Counted from the stretch's first letter, positions 1 through 12,827 are shown. The stretch is DNA of 64,000 bases from Fragilaria radians (GCA_900642245.1 CAAAJI010000014.1:11321-75320); one strand, 5' to 3'. Made by a program: numbers and translations. The notes: generated from the letters alone by a model not told the origin.

Positions 1-1830
1 AAAGCCTACGATTGTTTGGAGAAATTGGTGGGGTGACTGCAAAGTAAGATATCCAGGGAAAGTTGCAGAATCATGGCACTTTTTGTATGTTTCATGGATA
101 CTCAGTTGATCATGCCAATGACTTGTATCGAATGTTGAACTTAGAGACCAAATATATTATTAATTCGAGAGATATTAAGTGAACAAAGATGTATCATAAA
201 GATTGGATACAGCAGAAAGATCCAGTTTCCCATAATGTGAGCGATGATGAAGATGGATCGATGATTTTTCGTATGTTCCAGAGTCTGAAGTAAGTTCAAC
301 ACAACAAAATGTCAAGGATACTACTACTGTGCAGCTTTATTGTCAAATGAAGCGATTACAGAGTAGCTTCAACCCTGAAGCTTCAAAGATTATTGATGAT
401 TTAGAGCAAGGAAGAGAAATTCTTCTCGATAAGGTCAACCTTGCACTGTTTGGTGGGAATATTGAGAAGAAACCTAGAACCTTTTATGAAGCTTGGAATT
501 GTAAAGATCCTATCAATTGCGAGAAGTGGAGAATCGCAGTTAAAAAGGAGTTCAACGATATGGAAAGTAGAGCAGTATAGGATACTATCCGTAAAGAAGA
601 AGTGCCTAGGGACAGAAGATGCATTAAATGCAAATGGATTTTTAAAATCAAATGAAATGAAATCTTTAGAGCTATGTTAGTAGCTTGTGAATACAATCAA
701 GTCCCTGGTGTGGATTATAATGAAAGTTATGCTCCGGTAGTCAATGATGTGAGCTTTTGAGTTATGCTGATTGTCAAGTTAATCTGGGGCTTACACGCAA
801 CAATTATTGATGTTGAAACAGCTTTTTTACATGGAAATCTACAGGAAGACATTTATATGAGTATTCCAGATGGCATGAAGAATAAGGAAACTGATTATTT
901 AAGGTTAAAAAGAACTGTTTATGGATTGGTTCAGATTGCAAGGGAGTTCTATCAAAGGTTACTTGAAGTGTTACAGGATGTTGGCTTTCCTGAAAACTAA
1001 TCCCATCCATGTTTATTGTCTAAATGGGATGAAGATGTAATTGTTCTTATTGGATTTTATGTCAATGATTGCCTGGTTATTGGCAAAGAAGGTCAAATTT
1101 CTAAGTTGATAATTGATTTGAAAGCTGGTGGTTTCAACCTTAAGGTTACAAAGCAATTGACTGACTATTTGAGTTGTCGTGACTTGGAAAATGAATCAAG
1201 AAAAAGATTTTAATCCTTCAGCCGCATTTGATCAATGATCTGGAAGATAAGTTTGAAGAAGAAGTAGCTCAGAAAAGAGACTATAAAACTCCTGGAAGAC
1301 CTAGATTTAGAATTGTTTGACCAGATGATAATTCGGAGTTGATAGACAATCAAATGCAGAAACCATATCATTCTGGAGTTGGTATGCTCCTTTATTTGAC
1401 AAAGTATTTGCAACCAGAATTTGTAATGTAGTCAGAAAGCTTCCAAATGTATGGATAGAGCAACTATGGGTACTTACCTTGACATGTTTAGGGTTGTTAT
1501 GTTTGTGCTTGATTCAAAAAATGTTTGATTAAAAGTCTGCCCAAATTTAACTATCCACACTGGAATCTCAAGGCCTTTTGTGACAGTGACTGGGCTGGAG
1601 ACCCAGAAACAAGGATCAGCGTTACTGGGTTCATTGTTTATCTTTAAAATGCACCTGTTTGCTGGCGCTCTAAGGCACAAAAAGGAGCTACTCTCTCAAG
1701 CAGTGAGGCAGAGTATATTGCAATCTCTGAGGCTGTAAAGGAGATCAAACTTTTGTATTTTCTTCTCAGAGATATTGGGATTGAAATGACTTATCACATG
1801 GCAAATATATCTCATAACTTCAGCATTTGA
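1..1830 (+). pseudogene. Decayed Ty1/Copia retrotransposon pol (integrase end, RT, RNase H)
   Basis: This is the 3' part of a Copia-type polyprotein, cut by the left window edge and broken by many stops and frameshifts. Around 60-180 the translation resembles the post-integrase segment of Copia elements (a FHGYS-like motif, then YRMLN and a terminal SRDI). Reverse transcriptase pieces follow in several frames: the start near 500-560 (WRIAVKKEF), the AFLHG motif near 820, VYGLVQIAREFYQRL near 920-963, and the catalytic box at 1058-1069, which reads YVND instead of YVDD. RNase H-like sequence lies near 1580-1790 (DWAGDPETR, then CWRSKAQKG and SSSEAEYIA). The same motifs recur in the element at 57.6-60.4 kb, so both belong to one family. 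No 3' LTR was recognised. It cannot encode a working enzyme. Confidence 0.9.
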
Positions 1831-2252
1831 TTGAGCCCTATGTTAAAAACAAGAAATGTATCTATATAGCCCAGAACTTGTTGCCAAGGAACTCCTTTCA
1901 CTTTTTTTCATCCTTATTTAGTGCTTATCCTTAATCTGTTACAGTGAGAGTTTATACGTGTTGAACTGAAACTAAACAAATCATTTTTTCTAATTTAGAT
2001 ATGTTCAGATATTACAAAAAAATGCTCCCAATTGTTTCCTGAAATATATTTCATTCTTAAATGTTTGTCAACTGTCCAAAAACTAAATGAAGCCACTAAT
2101 ATTAATCCAACTATAAGTGAGAAAAGTGAATCAAAAGATCAAATAATGTTCCGGGTCTTTACCTTTTTCCCCAATGCTTGCACACAGAATAGATGTCAAT
2201 CTTGCTAATCTGTCGTTAAAGGGACCATATAAATTCCGTATTAGAACCAGGA
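1831..2252. other. Gene-free spacer after the Copia remnant
   Basis: AT-rich sequence between the end of the recognisable RNase H region and the stop codon of the next gene. I looked for an LTR similar to the two near 57.6 and 60.2 kb and did not find one. It probably includes the 3' untranslated region of the minus-strand gene that ends at 2253. Confidence 0.5.
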
Positions 2253-5200
2253 TTAGATTTTATTCATCATGCTTACAACTTTCCTTAGTCTCAGTATATC
2301 TTCATCTACATGGTTTGGCGTGTTTTTCAGCTCAGGTCTTTGTTTTCCAATCCATGACTCTTTTGCTTGTTGTAACAATTCCAAATTTGTCAACATAGCC
2401 CTGTGAATTTCAGTAAACTCATGGTCTATTATCCGGTTATTGACATTGATGTTTTCATTCCTTCCCTGGTCCAAAATCCATTGGTTATTCATTTTCCCCC
2501 TTTCAACTTTCTGAGTTTCTCGTAGCTGCCTTTGAAAAGAACCAATCTGATAATGACAGGCTTCGAGAATGTCTCGTTCTCCCTGTTTACAACTCCGATG
2601 CCTCCAAAGCTTCCGTTGAAACGCCTCCAACTCTAGACTTAAACTTTGGTTGGAATTGCGAATGGCCAGTGTCGTTAATCGGGCCAAGTCTAATTGACGG
2701 CGCAATTTTCGGGCACAGTCACTATCCTTTTGTCCCAAGAGCCTCCTCTTCTCTGGGGAAGACAAGAGAGTGGAAGAAGAAGGAACAGAAGGAGCTGTAG
2801 TCGTATTCTTCAACGACGTGTCATCCCCCCTTGGTTGTATGTCTACTTTCAAATTTCTTGACTCTTGCGATTCAACCAAAACTGGACTCCACGTTACAGA
2901 ATTCTTTATCATGTCTTTTTCATGACAATAATATTCTGATTTTTTTGAGTCATGCTCCTGATGTCCGTATTTTCCATCATGACGGAAGTTATCTAACTTT
3001 TGACTTGTAATCATTACCACACTGGGTGGTCTACTATCCCTTATGGACTCTAGTTTAGAAACAAATGGCAACTGGAAGGATGGAGATACTTGTTGTTTTG
3101 AACTATCTCCTGTTGATCTAGGAGGAGTGGGCACTCCAAAGGCCACGTTCAGTGAGGAACTCTTCCGTTCCAAATTTTGCTCTGGAGTTCCAGAGCCTCT
3201 TGTTACCTTGACAGGACTGCTAACTTGGGACCGATGAGAATACAAACTATTTTGCGAATCCTTTGTCATTACTGCGCTCCTTTCTTCGAGCTGATAGGGA
3301 AGGATATGTGAGGGATCGAAGTGAGGAGGTTTCTCTCTTCCTTTCTTCTCTCTCCTGGGTGCTTTGCTTTTCTTGGATGTGTTATTTGACTTATGATTTG
3401 GAGGAAGAATGATTGAAGATATATATAAAGGCTCAACATGAGTAGAGGATCCAGAAATTAGTGTCGCGTCGAGATTATGCTGTACCGCACCACTCGAGAG
3501 TAGGTCGTAAAACTCAGCTACATCCTCCTTTTCTTTTCTGATGATAGACACGCGATCCTGGATTGAGTCTAAATCAGAACCTACGGATATCATGGAATGG
3601 CTTTGTCCTTTTTTCCTTGCTTTATTTTGTTGAAGTAGTTGATCCAACAGGCGATCATAATCATCTAGTGATGCATCAAATTGACTTGGGGACTTGATTT
3701 TGCTATTTCGCGTGGTATCATAGTTTGCCACTTGAGTGGTATCTACTGCTATAGACTTATCCTCACGAGGCGAATGAAATTGAGTGCTAAAAGCCGTATC
3801 ATGTTCCAGCGTATTTGGAACCAATCGCTCTGCTCTTCGAGATTGAATTTGTTCTAATAGACATTTAAGTCGCGGGCTTAGTACAACATTTTGCTTTGAA
3901 TGGGATGACGGTGATAAATGCTGCTGTGATTTTGTTTCTGGATATTGCTTTTCAAGGTTATCTTCAACATTTACGTTCTGCCTGTCATGATTAAGAGCGT
4001 CTTCACTTTCACGTGGCAGGCGGACCTTACTTTGGGGTCTGATCGATTTTTGCACCCTTTTTACTTCATTGCGATTGGTATCTTGATTCGGTGCCCTAGA
4101 ACTTACCGCTGTTTCTTGCAATCTTGTATGCAGAAGCCTCAGCGATTGCTCATCATAAACAGTCGACATTGGAATTTTATCTTCCTTCAACTTGAAGCCT
4201 TCCTTTTCTTTCTTTTTCTTCTTTTTTGCTTCGTCTTGTGAAATTACGGATTCAAGATCTGTCTCAGCAATTAGTTGCTTGTCATCGATTGAACTTATCC
4301 CGTCTTTTTCCTTTTTTGCGTATGCACGAGTTAAAACAATTAGAAGCTTTTCTAGAACATCGCGCATATCTTGGGATTGAGTTTGCGAGGATTTGGTAGT
4401 CGCCAAAAGGTTTTGCGATGTTAAGAATCTTCTCTTCTGTTTGTTTCTACCTGCTTGAATTTTCAACGCAATGTTGTCCTCTGGTTTAAGTTTATATTGC
4501 TCCGCCTTCGATGACAATCTTTGTGGTTTCAGCCCAGGTACCACACCCTTTGCCAAATTTCTTTCAGGCGAATTGCTTTTCTTCTCAGGGCGACTTAGTT
4601 GTTCATGCTTTGATGCCATAATTATATTATCTTGCACATTCCCTCTTCTATGTGGTACGTCATGGGCTGTAAGCTTAGTGGTTTCATGTGTACCATCACC
4701 TTTTGCGGAAAATCTGTCAGGAGAACGTAAGGATCCTGTTATTACGGGAGATGAACTGCTTTTGGTTTTGTTAATTTCATCGAAGACTTCGTCTAGCATG
4801 TTTTCCAAAACTTCTTCTGATATCACTTTTGAATCTTCCTTGATATTTTTTTCTCCTTGTGATCGTGCGACACTGATAGGTGGATAATTTTGATTTCTCT
4901 CGTATCTTTCAGAAGGATGAGGGAATGTCAACATGGAAGCATGGAACGAAGGTTTTGGTTCTTTTCTATACTTCACAGTCAATTTCTTCTCAACGTGAGG
5001 AAAGTGTTGGTCATGACCTTGCTCGGGGATCGACATTTCACCACGAAACACCACATTTTCATCCTGATTTGTTTGGTAATCAGAGAGATCTGTAAAGCGA
5101 TACGTTACGCTGGATGGTTTATTTGTGACTCTCGCTTCGTAATTCTTGGCAGTTGCAAGACTTAACTTTTTCGCGTCTGGTTCGAGATTTTTAATTCTTC

Positions 5201-6829
5201 CATCCATGGCTGCTTTTTGTCTTTGGTCATTTTCCATGGCTTGAGATGTTTCGATCGAAACCCTTTTACTTTTCTTCTCTTTTTCCTCAGAACTAGGAAA
5301 AGGAACAGCGGATTCAGACTTGGATATTACTTTCTCTATATCACGAGAAGGAATTGTAAATTTCCGTCGTTTGGGGTTTCCACCAATTGCAACGACAGAC
5401 TTATCTGAGAGGCTTTTACTTTCCTCGTCAGAATCTGACAAGGATGAGTCGATTCCCAACTTGAAGTTATCGTATGCTCCTCCCGATTCTCAAGAACAAT
5501 GGATTCCATGAAATCCAACGTGCGTAGGGAAATGTCGATTGAATCTTCATGCTTTGGTAATTCCGAGGGTCCAGGAGGCGTATCAAATATAGGCCTCACA
5601 ACAATTGATTCTTCCTCGTTGTGATCGGAAAGTGTAGCATGAGTGCTTGGCGTTGTTATTTCCTTTTCTGTTTTTGTCTTCTTCTCATGATGAATCGCTT
5701 CGTGTAGGGCTCCAGATACTTTATCACAATTTGAAAATTCTTCCTCGAACTCAGATTCTACAGTAGGAGAGTGCTCATTAGTATCATCTGCCATTTCACT
5801 TTCATCGCTGATTTCCCATGGAAAACGATATTCTTTTTCCCTTGGGTCGACCTCTAGGATCAGCAGTTTTTCATCACTACCAGAAAGTGTTCCATCTCCC
5901 AATTCAGTATTCCACTGTGGATGATTACAAATCTCGTCCTCTATCTTTATCTCAATGCCTTGATCTGAAACACCTTCTAGTTCTCCTACATCATCAGGAG
6001 TACTTTGGGAAGTAACCATCACAAGAGCTGACTCATCGGGAATAGAATGCATGCTATTCTTATTGTCAAAATCTTCGGCAGCTGCATTTGCCGAATGCTT
6101 AAATCCATCTTCGATTTGATCTTGTAGTAGTTCTTGGTATTCTCCAAACGATGTGGTACTCTGCAAGCCTCCACCACAAAATTGAAACCACGACTTATTA
6201 CGTTGAGGAGTGCTTATCAGAGGAAGAGATTTTGTCGTTACACTGGATGTTGGTTTATCGTCACCTGCATTTAATGATGACAGTGCCCCCTGAAGATGCG
6301 GCAACGGGACAGCACCATGGGGAATGATTGCTCGATTTTTAACTCCCTCATTTGGACTTATTTCTGTTCTTTCCTTTGATTCGATGATGTCGCTTTCGCT
6401 TTGATCCGAGTCATTAACTTTAGCCACTTGTTTTGGAAACAACTTCGATTGACCTATTTTCACTCTGCTGACACTATTCCCTGGTTTCTTTTCTTTCGGT
6501 TTCACTTCAAATCTTGCAATGAGATCCGAAACTTGATTTTTCTTGTGCAGCGTATTTACTGGATCCGATTTCGCAGGCTTTTTGTCATGTCCCTTGTCAG
6601 GGCTCGAATTTTGCGTGAGAGCAGTCCGGTATCTTTCCAATATAGTGTCCGAAGGCTTGGATCGATTTGTTGATTGATTGGTGTTATAGTCTAGTGTCGG
6701 AGTAAGGTTGGGGTGTTGCGGAAGCTGTTGTGCTTGATCATCACCCAGATCATTGCCATACTTGAAGAATTGACTGCGATTTTGTCTCATGGGAGAGAGT
6801 TCAATGTAACTGCGTTCTTCCGAATTCAT
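2253..6829 (-). CDS. Large disordered protein with C-terminal coiled coil (protein A, paralogue of 42605-49853)
   Basis: Two long minus-strand open frames overlap here: 6829-5336, starting at ATG 6829, and one open to the stop at 2253. They need an intron or a frame change to join. One consistent intron is 5599-5460 (GTGAGG...TTCAAG, 140 nt, phase 0), giving about 1,478 residues; that junction is inferred. Most of the protein is low-complexity, rich in Ser, Glu, Asp, Lys and Asn. Four features are shared with the gene at 42.6-49.9 kb: a GGNPKRRK motif; an SPRLKCLLEQI segment; a YDRLLDQLLQQNK segment followed by GSD; and a C-terminal block of about 178 residues. That block begins SPEKRRLLG, is predicted coiled coil, and contains GERDILEAC and AMLTNLELL. 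No known catalytic domain, membrane segment or signal peptide is visible. The function is unknown; a scaffold-like role is only a guess from composition. Confidence 0.75.
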
Positions 6830-8949
6830 GTTGAGGCCTTTCGTTGAACTAATTCACTGCGAACTTTCGTTAACTTGATCGCTTGGCTATAGTAGGGGGC
6901 TAAGATAACTAGGCTCGGGTGTTCTTTAGCAAGCACAATTTGCTTTTTCAAGTCAGAGTGAGAGAGAAATACAAGCACACAATAGCCTTTGGATGTGTAT
7001 TCTAGTTGAAAAACTCACTATGAAATGTTTGAAGATTGCTTAGCGATATTCTGTATCGAATTTAGGGTGAACGGTCATGCCATGCGTTACGGAAAAAGGG
7101 TTTCCATCTAATTTCGGAGTCGAAACACACGAATCGTAAATCGGTCATGCGTTGGGATCCAACTACAGTATTAGGGTGAAGGATATGAATACATTTCGTT
7201 CCAGCATCTTGACACCTTAGGAAGGACCAGTGATGCAGTGCAAAGTTTGAAATTCACTACATTCTCCTCCATGACCGTACATACATTCGTCTTCCAAAAG
7301 CTTAAGTGAAGTATGTATGGTTACACTTGCAATTCAAGCTTCCCTTAGAAGCCATAGATTTGTAAGTTGTAGGCTTCATAATTTCTGCAAGTTATTGGTG
7401 TTTCAATATACACCTTATGCAGTATGCAAGTATCTTTGTGGAAAAATACCACAGGCTGGGGGTGCCTTGTGTGCTGTACTGAAGAGATAAAATAGTGCTA
7501 TTACAAGGAATTCTGGAAAAAATGCATTATACATCTTCATACCTAATTGATAAACAGAAATGCAAAAAAGCCTTGCCGTTATAAATTCGAATGGATATAT
7601 TAAGCCGTACTTTATTCTCCAATTGTGATTCTAACTTTCCATGAAAGTTTTCTTAAATGTCTAAAGCAGGATACAACCCAAGCTATTGTTTAGAAAAGTA
7701 TAACATTACAATTTGTTGTATACGTGATGTGGCCTTTGTAATATTCTTGACAGTGACCCTTTCATAGGAGCTATAGCTCATTAAGAACACACGGTATGTT
7801 GAAAAAGAAAAGGAGAAAGATGAGAAAAATTGCTTAGTCATTTCAGTCCAACTAGACACCATATAATGACAGATCAGGATATTATTTACTGCAAGGCGCC
7901 CACCATCAAGACAGCAGCGATTACAAGTTGAGGGTAGACGATCAACAGACCATTTTGCGTTTGAGCAAGGCTATAGCACCGACTGGTACGAAAATGAAAA
8001 GAACAATCAGAGGCATTTAAGGAGAAGATGGCATGTATCCATTAAACCTTGATCGTAAGAAAAATCATGAAAAAGCTTCACCAGTAATGCTCAATAAAAA
8101 AAACGGTAGGAAGCAAAGAGAAGAAACTATGACGAAAATACAATGTGCATTGGAAGGAATCCAACGTAAGTTAAGCGCTGCAAAGATCCCAATTTTTTTA
8201 AAATCACAATCTTTGTTTCCTTAATTTTCAAAGTTTCACCAGTGCCCTTAAGTAGGCTTATTGATAAACTCTAAGAGTTTCCAGTTCTTTGCAATGTACT
8301 TGATCGTTAGGTTGGAAACTCTATGTTTCAACCTCTAGGCAATAAATGTACTATATTCTACAATTCTAGTAGATAATACTTTATGATTTAAGTTAAACAC
8401 ACCGAATTAATCAATAAAAAGAGATTAATTAAAGCGATGTTCTTTTGTACCAACATTTGGAGACGTCCAGTGTTGCTCGTACATGCTAATCTAGATGATG
8501 AAGATATCAGATATATTAGCACATCTAAAAACAACAAATGACAGTAATAATATGTTGTTTTTTCCCGTTTGCAAATTTTAGATGATACTAATCAAAGGTC
8601 TCTAAAATTTAAGTGATAGTATATCACATGTGTTTCACGAACCTATTTATAATTCAATTTGTTTATCTCTAAATAAAGAGCAGTCAAAAGATATTTGACA
8701 AGCTGGCATAGCCAAAAGTTAATAAATAAAAGACTGATCTAAATAAATAGTATCATAATGAAAAATTAGTCAGTCAAGACTTTTATCTTTCACGATTACG
8801 AAAACAAGAGTAGTTTTTCATAATTTCCTTAACATAGGACATAATTTTTCTATCTCAATTCTCACGTAGAGCAATATATGCCTTTTGTCTTTACAAACGT
8901 ACTGCGCCAAGATGATGGTGGGAGCTAGTCTGAATTATGACATCTTTAC
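6830..8949. other. Intergenic region, nothing recognised
   Basis: AT-rich DNA upstream of the minus-strand gene starting at 6829. Only short open frames occur (for example 8033-8224), with no recognisable product and no neighbouring exon. The first few hundred bases probably hold the promoter and 5' leader of the gene on the left. No tRNA, LTR or transposase motif was seen. Confidence 0.5.
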
Positions 8950-10039
8950 GGTTTTAGTGCGTGTCTTTTTCCTTGTATGAACTCATTCCTAGGAAACTCG
9001 TAATGCGTACAATTTGGTAGGAATTTTGAATAACAAATTCTTGCGTCTGGACACTCCAATCCTATTTCATTTCAAGTATGTTCTGCAAGCTGCATTTTCG
9101 ATCTTTCTTCACCCAGCAATAACCTTTGATTTGTTGGATAATGTGAACTACAACCACCTTTCCTCTCCTATATATATAGTTTCCTTGGTAGTGTTAGACC
9201 TCTTGATTAGGGCTTTGACGTTATCATACGGAAATTGTAGCATTATTTTTGGAGGAACTTGCAAGAAATGATTTTTCATTCCGCCTGTCTTTTGCTTTCT
9301 GGAGTAGTGTGGAGACAAGTGGCACTAGACCGTACATTGACTATTTTGGACAGTATGTTCTGGCATTCCCGTTTTTTTTTTCATAACGAATCTCACGTAG
9401 TCAAAAGTTAGATTTCAAAGTTTCCCGACATGAAACATATTCTGAAAAGATATGCATGAGCCTCCAAACATAGGATATACTAACATCAGGTTTTAGTGCG
9501 TGTCTTTATCCTTGTATGAACTCATTACTATGAAACATGTAATGCGTACCATTTGGTAGGAATTTTCAATAACAAATTCTTGCGTGTGGACCCTCCAATC
9601 CTATTTCATTTCAAGTATGTTCTGCAAGCTGCACCTTCTAGAGTTTCAAAAAAACATCCACATTTTCGATCTTTCTTCACCCAGCAATAACCTTTGATTT
9701 GTTGGATAATGTGAACTACAACCACCTTTCCTCTCCTATATATAGTTTCCTTGGTAGTGTTAGACCTCTTGATAAGGGCTTTGACATTATCATAAGGAAA
9801 TTGTAGCATTATTTTTTGGAGGAACTTGCAAGAAATGATTTTTCATTCCGCCTGTCTTTTGCTTTCTGGAGTAGTGTGGAGACAAGTGGCACTAGACTGT
9901 ACAATGACTATTTTGGACAGTATGTTTTGGAGTTCCCGTTTTTTTTCATAACAAATCTCACGTAGTCGAAAGTTAGAGATAGGAAACATATTCTGAAACG
10001 ATATACATGAGCCTCCAAACATAGGATATACTAACATCA
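8950..10039. repeat. Tandem direct duplication of a ~540-bp noncoding unit
   Basis: Two head-to-tail copies lie side by side: copy 1 at about 8950-9488 and copy 2 at about 9489-10039. Both begin with GGTTTTAGTGCGTGTCTTT and end with CATAGGATATACTAACATCA. They agree over nearly their whole length apart from scattered substitutions. Copy 2 carries an extra stretch of about 27 bp near 9635-9661. Copy 1 has about 20 bp near 9412-9432 that copy 2 lacks or has changed. The small open frames inside (9014-9271 plus, 9606-9809 minus) are not kept alike in the two copies, so coding is unlikely. No terminal inverted repeats were recognised. Confidence 0.9.
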
Positions 10040-10882
10040 ACACAAGAATGTACACATTGACCAATGACAATCCGCACAACAACTACCCTTAATGTATAAA
10101 TCTTCCAATATCCAGCTCACAAGACAAATATCCATCAGTCACCCAATGTTATCCAACCTATATATCATGGATTCAAGCAACATCCAAGGAACAACAAACA
10201 ATACATACACAAATCAGTGACAACCCCCAAACACAATAAGAAAGCATACCTGAATAAAAAAGCAACCAAACATTATCCAACTAGCAAGAATTCAACATCC
10301 ACTGGTCAACACACACATATATACATCTTCCATCCAAAATGGAAAGAAAGTATTACGAAGCAAACATGGAATCAGCATATCCTATTGCCATTAGGGCAAC
10401 CACTTCACTATCATTCCTAGTTTCTTCCTTATACAGTTTTTTTTCGATGCATATAAGGCAAGGTAGTGTACAGGAGGAAAAAGAAACTATTCCCAGAATT
10501 ATCTGTGTTGTTGTTGTCCACTTTGCAGGTATACGTTTTTGCCTTCCATGGGTGTGTGTGTGCCACGCATTGTGTGGTATGTGAGTCGTACGTCATTTTT
10601 GTTGTCATAAATTTGGTTATTTTCTACAGTAACAGTAACTATGGAATCTTGGTCGTTTTGTTCCTCGTCTGACGTCGTTTGCAGGGCAAACAGTGGTAGT
10701 AGTAAGTAGTCGGGGTGTCAAACAATGATCTCCCAATGACGTTGAAAGAAAACGTACTACAGTACTAGAGTACTAACGCAATCGTGAGGGCAAGGGACTA
10801 TCGGAAGTTGTATATTTGTGACAGTTCCCTTTTATTTGGATTAGTCCGTTCCATTGCAACACAAACCTTTTTCCATTATAAG
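10040..10882. promoter_or_regulatory. Upstream region of the ABC1 kinase gene with three TGACGT cores
   Basis: No gene is supported in this 843-bp stretch. Its right half is the presumed promoter of the kinase gene starting at 10883. Three copies of the bZIP core TGACGT/ACGTCA lie within 300 bp of the start: 10590-10595 (ACGTCA), 10670-10675 (TGACGT) and 10737-10742 (TGACGT). In diatoms such cores are known as CO2/cAMP-responsive elements; that they act here is inference. The left half (10100-10340) has a purine-poor, CA-rich plus strand. A short GT repeat lies near 10550-10560. Confidence 0.35.
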
Positions 10883-12827
10883 ATGTGGTTGTTGGTATCT
10901 CGAATGTCATCATGGTATCCTCATCGAATCATGATGGAAAGTAGTAGTTTGATGAATGCTTCTGCTGCTGCTACACCATTGAATGCTGTGGTCAGCAGTG
11001 GAAGTAATGTCATGTTATTAATGATTCAAAATCCACTTTGGTATCAATCTCGACAAACCATTTCGAGATTGTTTCATACGTATAATAGTAAGAACTATCA
11101 TTATCTTCTTTCTATTCGAATTCAACGTTGGAAACAAAATTTCGCTCGGTTGTATGCTCGTCGTATTTTGGAAATTGCCATTGCCAGTGCGGCTGCTACA
11201 AAATACAAAACACAACTCCAAGAACGAATGATGGCTGACCCAAAACCATCGGAATGGACCGATTGGAAAGAAGGACGTAATTGGATGGATGATACCATGA
11301 ATGAAATGGGTACATCTAAATTTGGGAGATTAGGTATGGCCTTGAAACGCATTTTTCATCTTTCCCTATTGGCAACACCCATCGTTGTCATGACACCACT
11401 TTCCTACCTTCACGATGGTATTCGACAATCTATGTGGGACTATGCACTCTATGCCATTGAACAGGCTGGTCCGACATTTATCAAATTCGTACAATGGGCT
11501 ACGACACGTCAAGATTTATTCTCACAGGAATTCTGTACTCACTTTGGTCAATTACGAGATCGGACCAAGGGACACCAATGGGATGAAACCCTACGAATCC
11601 TAGAACAGGAACTAGGACCCAATTGGAAATCAATCATTCAAATGGAAACAACGCCCATCGGATCGGGATGTATCGCACAAGTGTACAAGGGAACACTTTT
11701 GGAACATACGCCCATGTTTGCCAAGGGAACTACACTGGCTGTGAAGGTTCAACATCCAGGAATCTTACACAAGGTTTGTGTCGACTTTTATCTATTAGCC
11801 ATGATGGCTGATTTCTTGGAGGCTATACCACGCTTGAATCTAGATTATCTCAGTATACGTGACACTGTGGATCAATTCTGCAATGTCATGGTACCACAAT
11901 TAGACCTTCGTTTGGAATCTCATCATCTCAATCGATTCGGACGAGATTTTCAAAATGATCCTCAGGTACAATTCCCTCGTCCAATCGACGAATTGACAAC
12001 TCCTAAAGTTCTTACCGAGACATTTTGCGAGGGAAAACCAATTCTTTCCTTTCATTCAGCTGACATGGAAACTAGAAAAGAGCTGGCTTATCTAGGTTTG
12101 AAAACTACATTGAAGATGATCTTTCTTCATGATTTTGTGAGTATTTTATCGTGTCCTAGTTAGTCTACTATATTTACCATTTCTTACCGTTGGAAAACTT
12201 CTTCCTCAACACTAGATCCATGGAGATTTACATCCTGGAAATATCTTGGTTTCCAAAAATGATCGCGATCAGTTCATGTTGACACTCCTAGATTGTGGAT
12301 TAGTCATTGAATTTGGTCCTCAACAACATGAAACAGTCGTCAAAATTCTGGGAGCCTTCACTCGAAGACAGGGACGTCACGCGGCTCAACTAATGGTTGA
12401 CACATCCTCCAAGTGTCAAGCAAATGCTTGGGATGTTGAGATGTTTATCAAGGGTATTGAACAGATTATTGTAGATGATGCTGAACAAGTAAGTGATTAT
12501 ATATTCCATCCTATTATTCTTCGTATTTTTCCTCGCCACAAGCGTCACGTACTCACATTTGACACTCTCAAAACAAAAACAACTCAATTGCTTTACATAA
12601 AGAACTTTGTAGAGCACATTGGTGACTACATTACGGATATTTGCTATCTGGCTTGCCGTCATAAGGTCAAGCTTGAAGCAGCGTTTGTGAATGCAGCTCT
12701 TGCCGTGGAAATCATTGAAGGAATTGCATCCTCACTCTATCCAGACATTCAAGTGGTCTCCACGGCCTTACCTCTTGTTATGAAGGCAGAACTCATGCAT
12801 CGATTGCCCTTGAGTTGGTTGGGATGA
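10883..12827 (+). CDS. ABC1/UbiB-family atypical kinase, ADCK2-like
   Basis: This gene encodes an ABC1/UbiB/COQ8-type protein kinase-like ATPase of the kind linked to ubiquinone or plastoquinone metabolism in mitochondria and plastids. The first in-frame ATG of the long exon is 10883. Intron 1 is 12137-12215 (79 nt, GTGAGT...ACTAG). A second intron, 12489-12602 (114 nt, GTAAGT...TAAAG), is likely but in frame and stop-free. With both removed the protein has about 583 residues. Visible motifs are: KFVQWATTR near 202, the ADCK2-like form of the KxGQ motif; the Ala-containing loop GSGCIAQVYKG near 260; AVKV with the catalytic Lys near 288; VPQLDLRLE; HGDLHPGN right after intron 1; LLDCG in place of DFG; and CRHKVKLEAAF near the C-terminus. 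The N-terminus is basic and hydroxylated, which fits organelle targeting, but mitochondrion and plastid cannot be told apart. Confidence 0.92.
12489..12602 (+). other. Probable in-frame 114-nt intron inside the ABC1 kinase gene
   Basis: The segment starts GTAAGT and ends AAAG after a T-containing tract. It is exactly 38 codons long with no stop, so it reads through silently. Removing it joins DDAEQ to NFVEHIGDYI, which gives the usual spacing before the CRHKVKLEAAF motif. Left in, it adds a basic insert (PRHKRH in the middle) not expected in the family. It could be a constitutive intron, an alternatively retained one, or a true coding insertion. Confidence 0.6.

Noticed and set aside
1831..2252. 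3' LTR for the left Copia remnant
   Set aside because: Compared by eye with the LTR pair at 57.6 and 60.2 kb, no shared stretch was found.
4471..4887. 138-codon plus-strand frame
   Set aside because: Antisense shadow of protein A. Its Ser/Cys/Phe-rich composition reflects the reverse complement of Glu/Lys codons.
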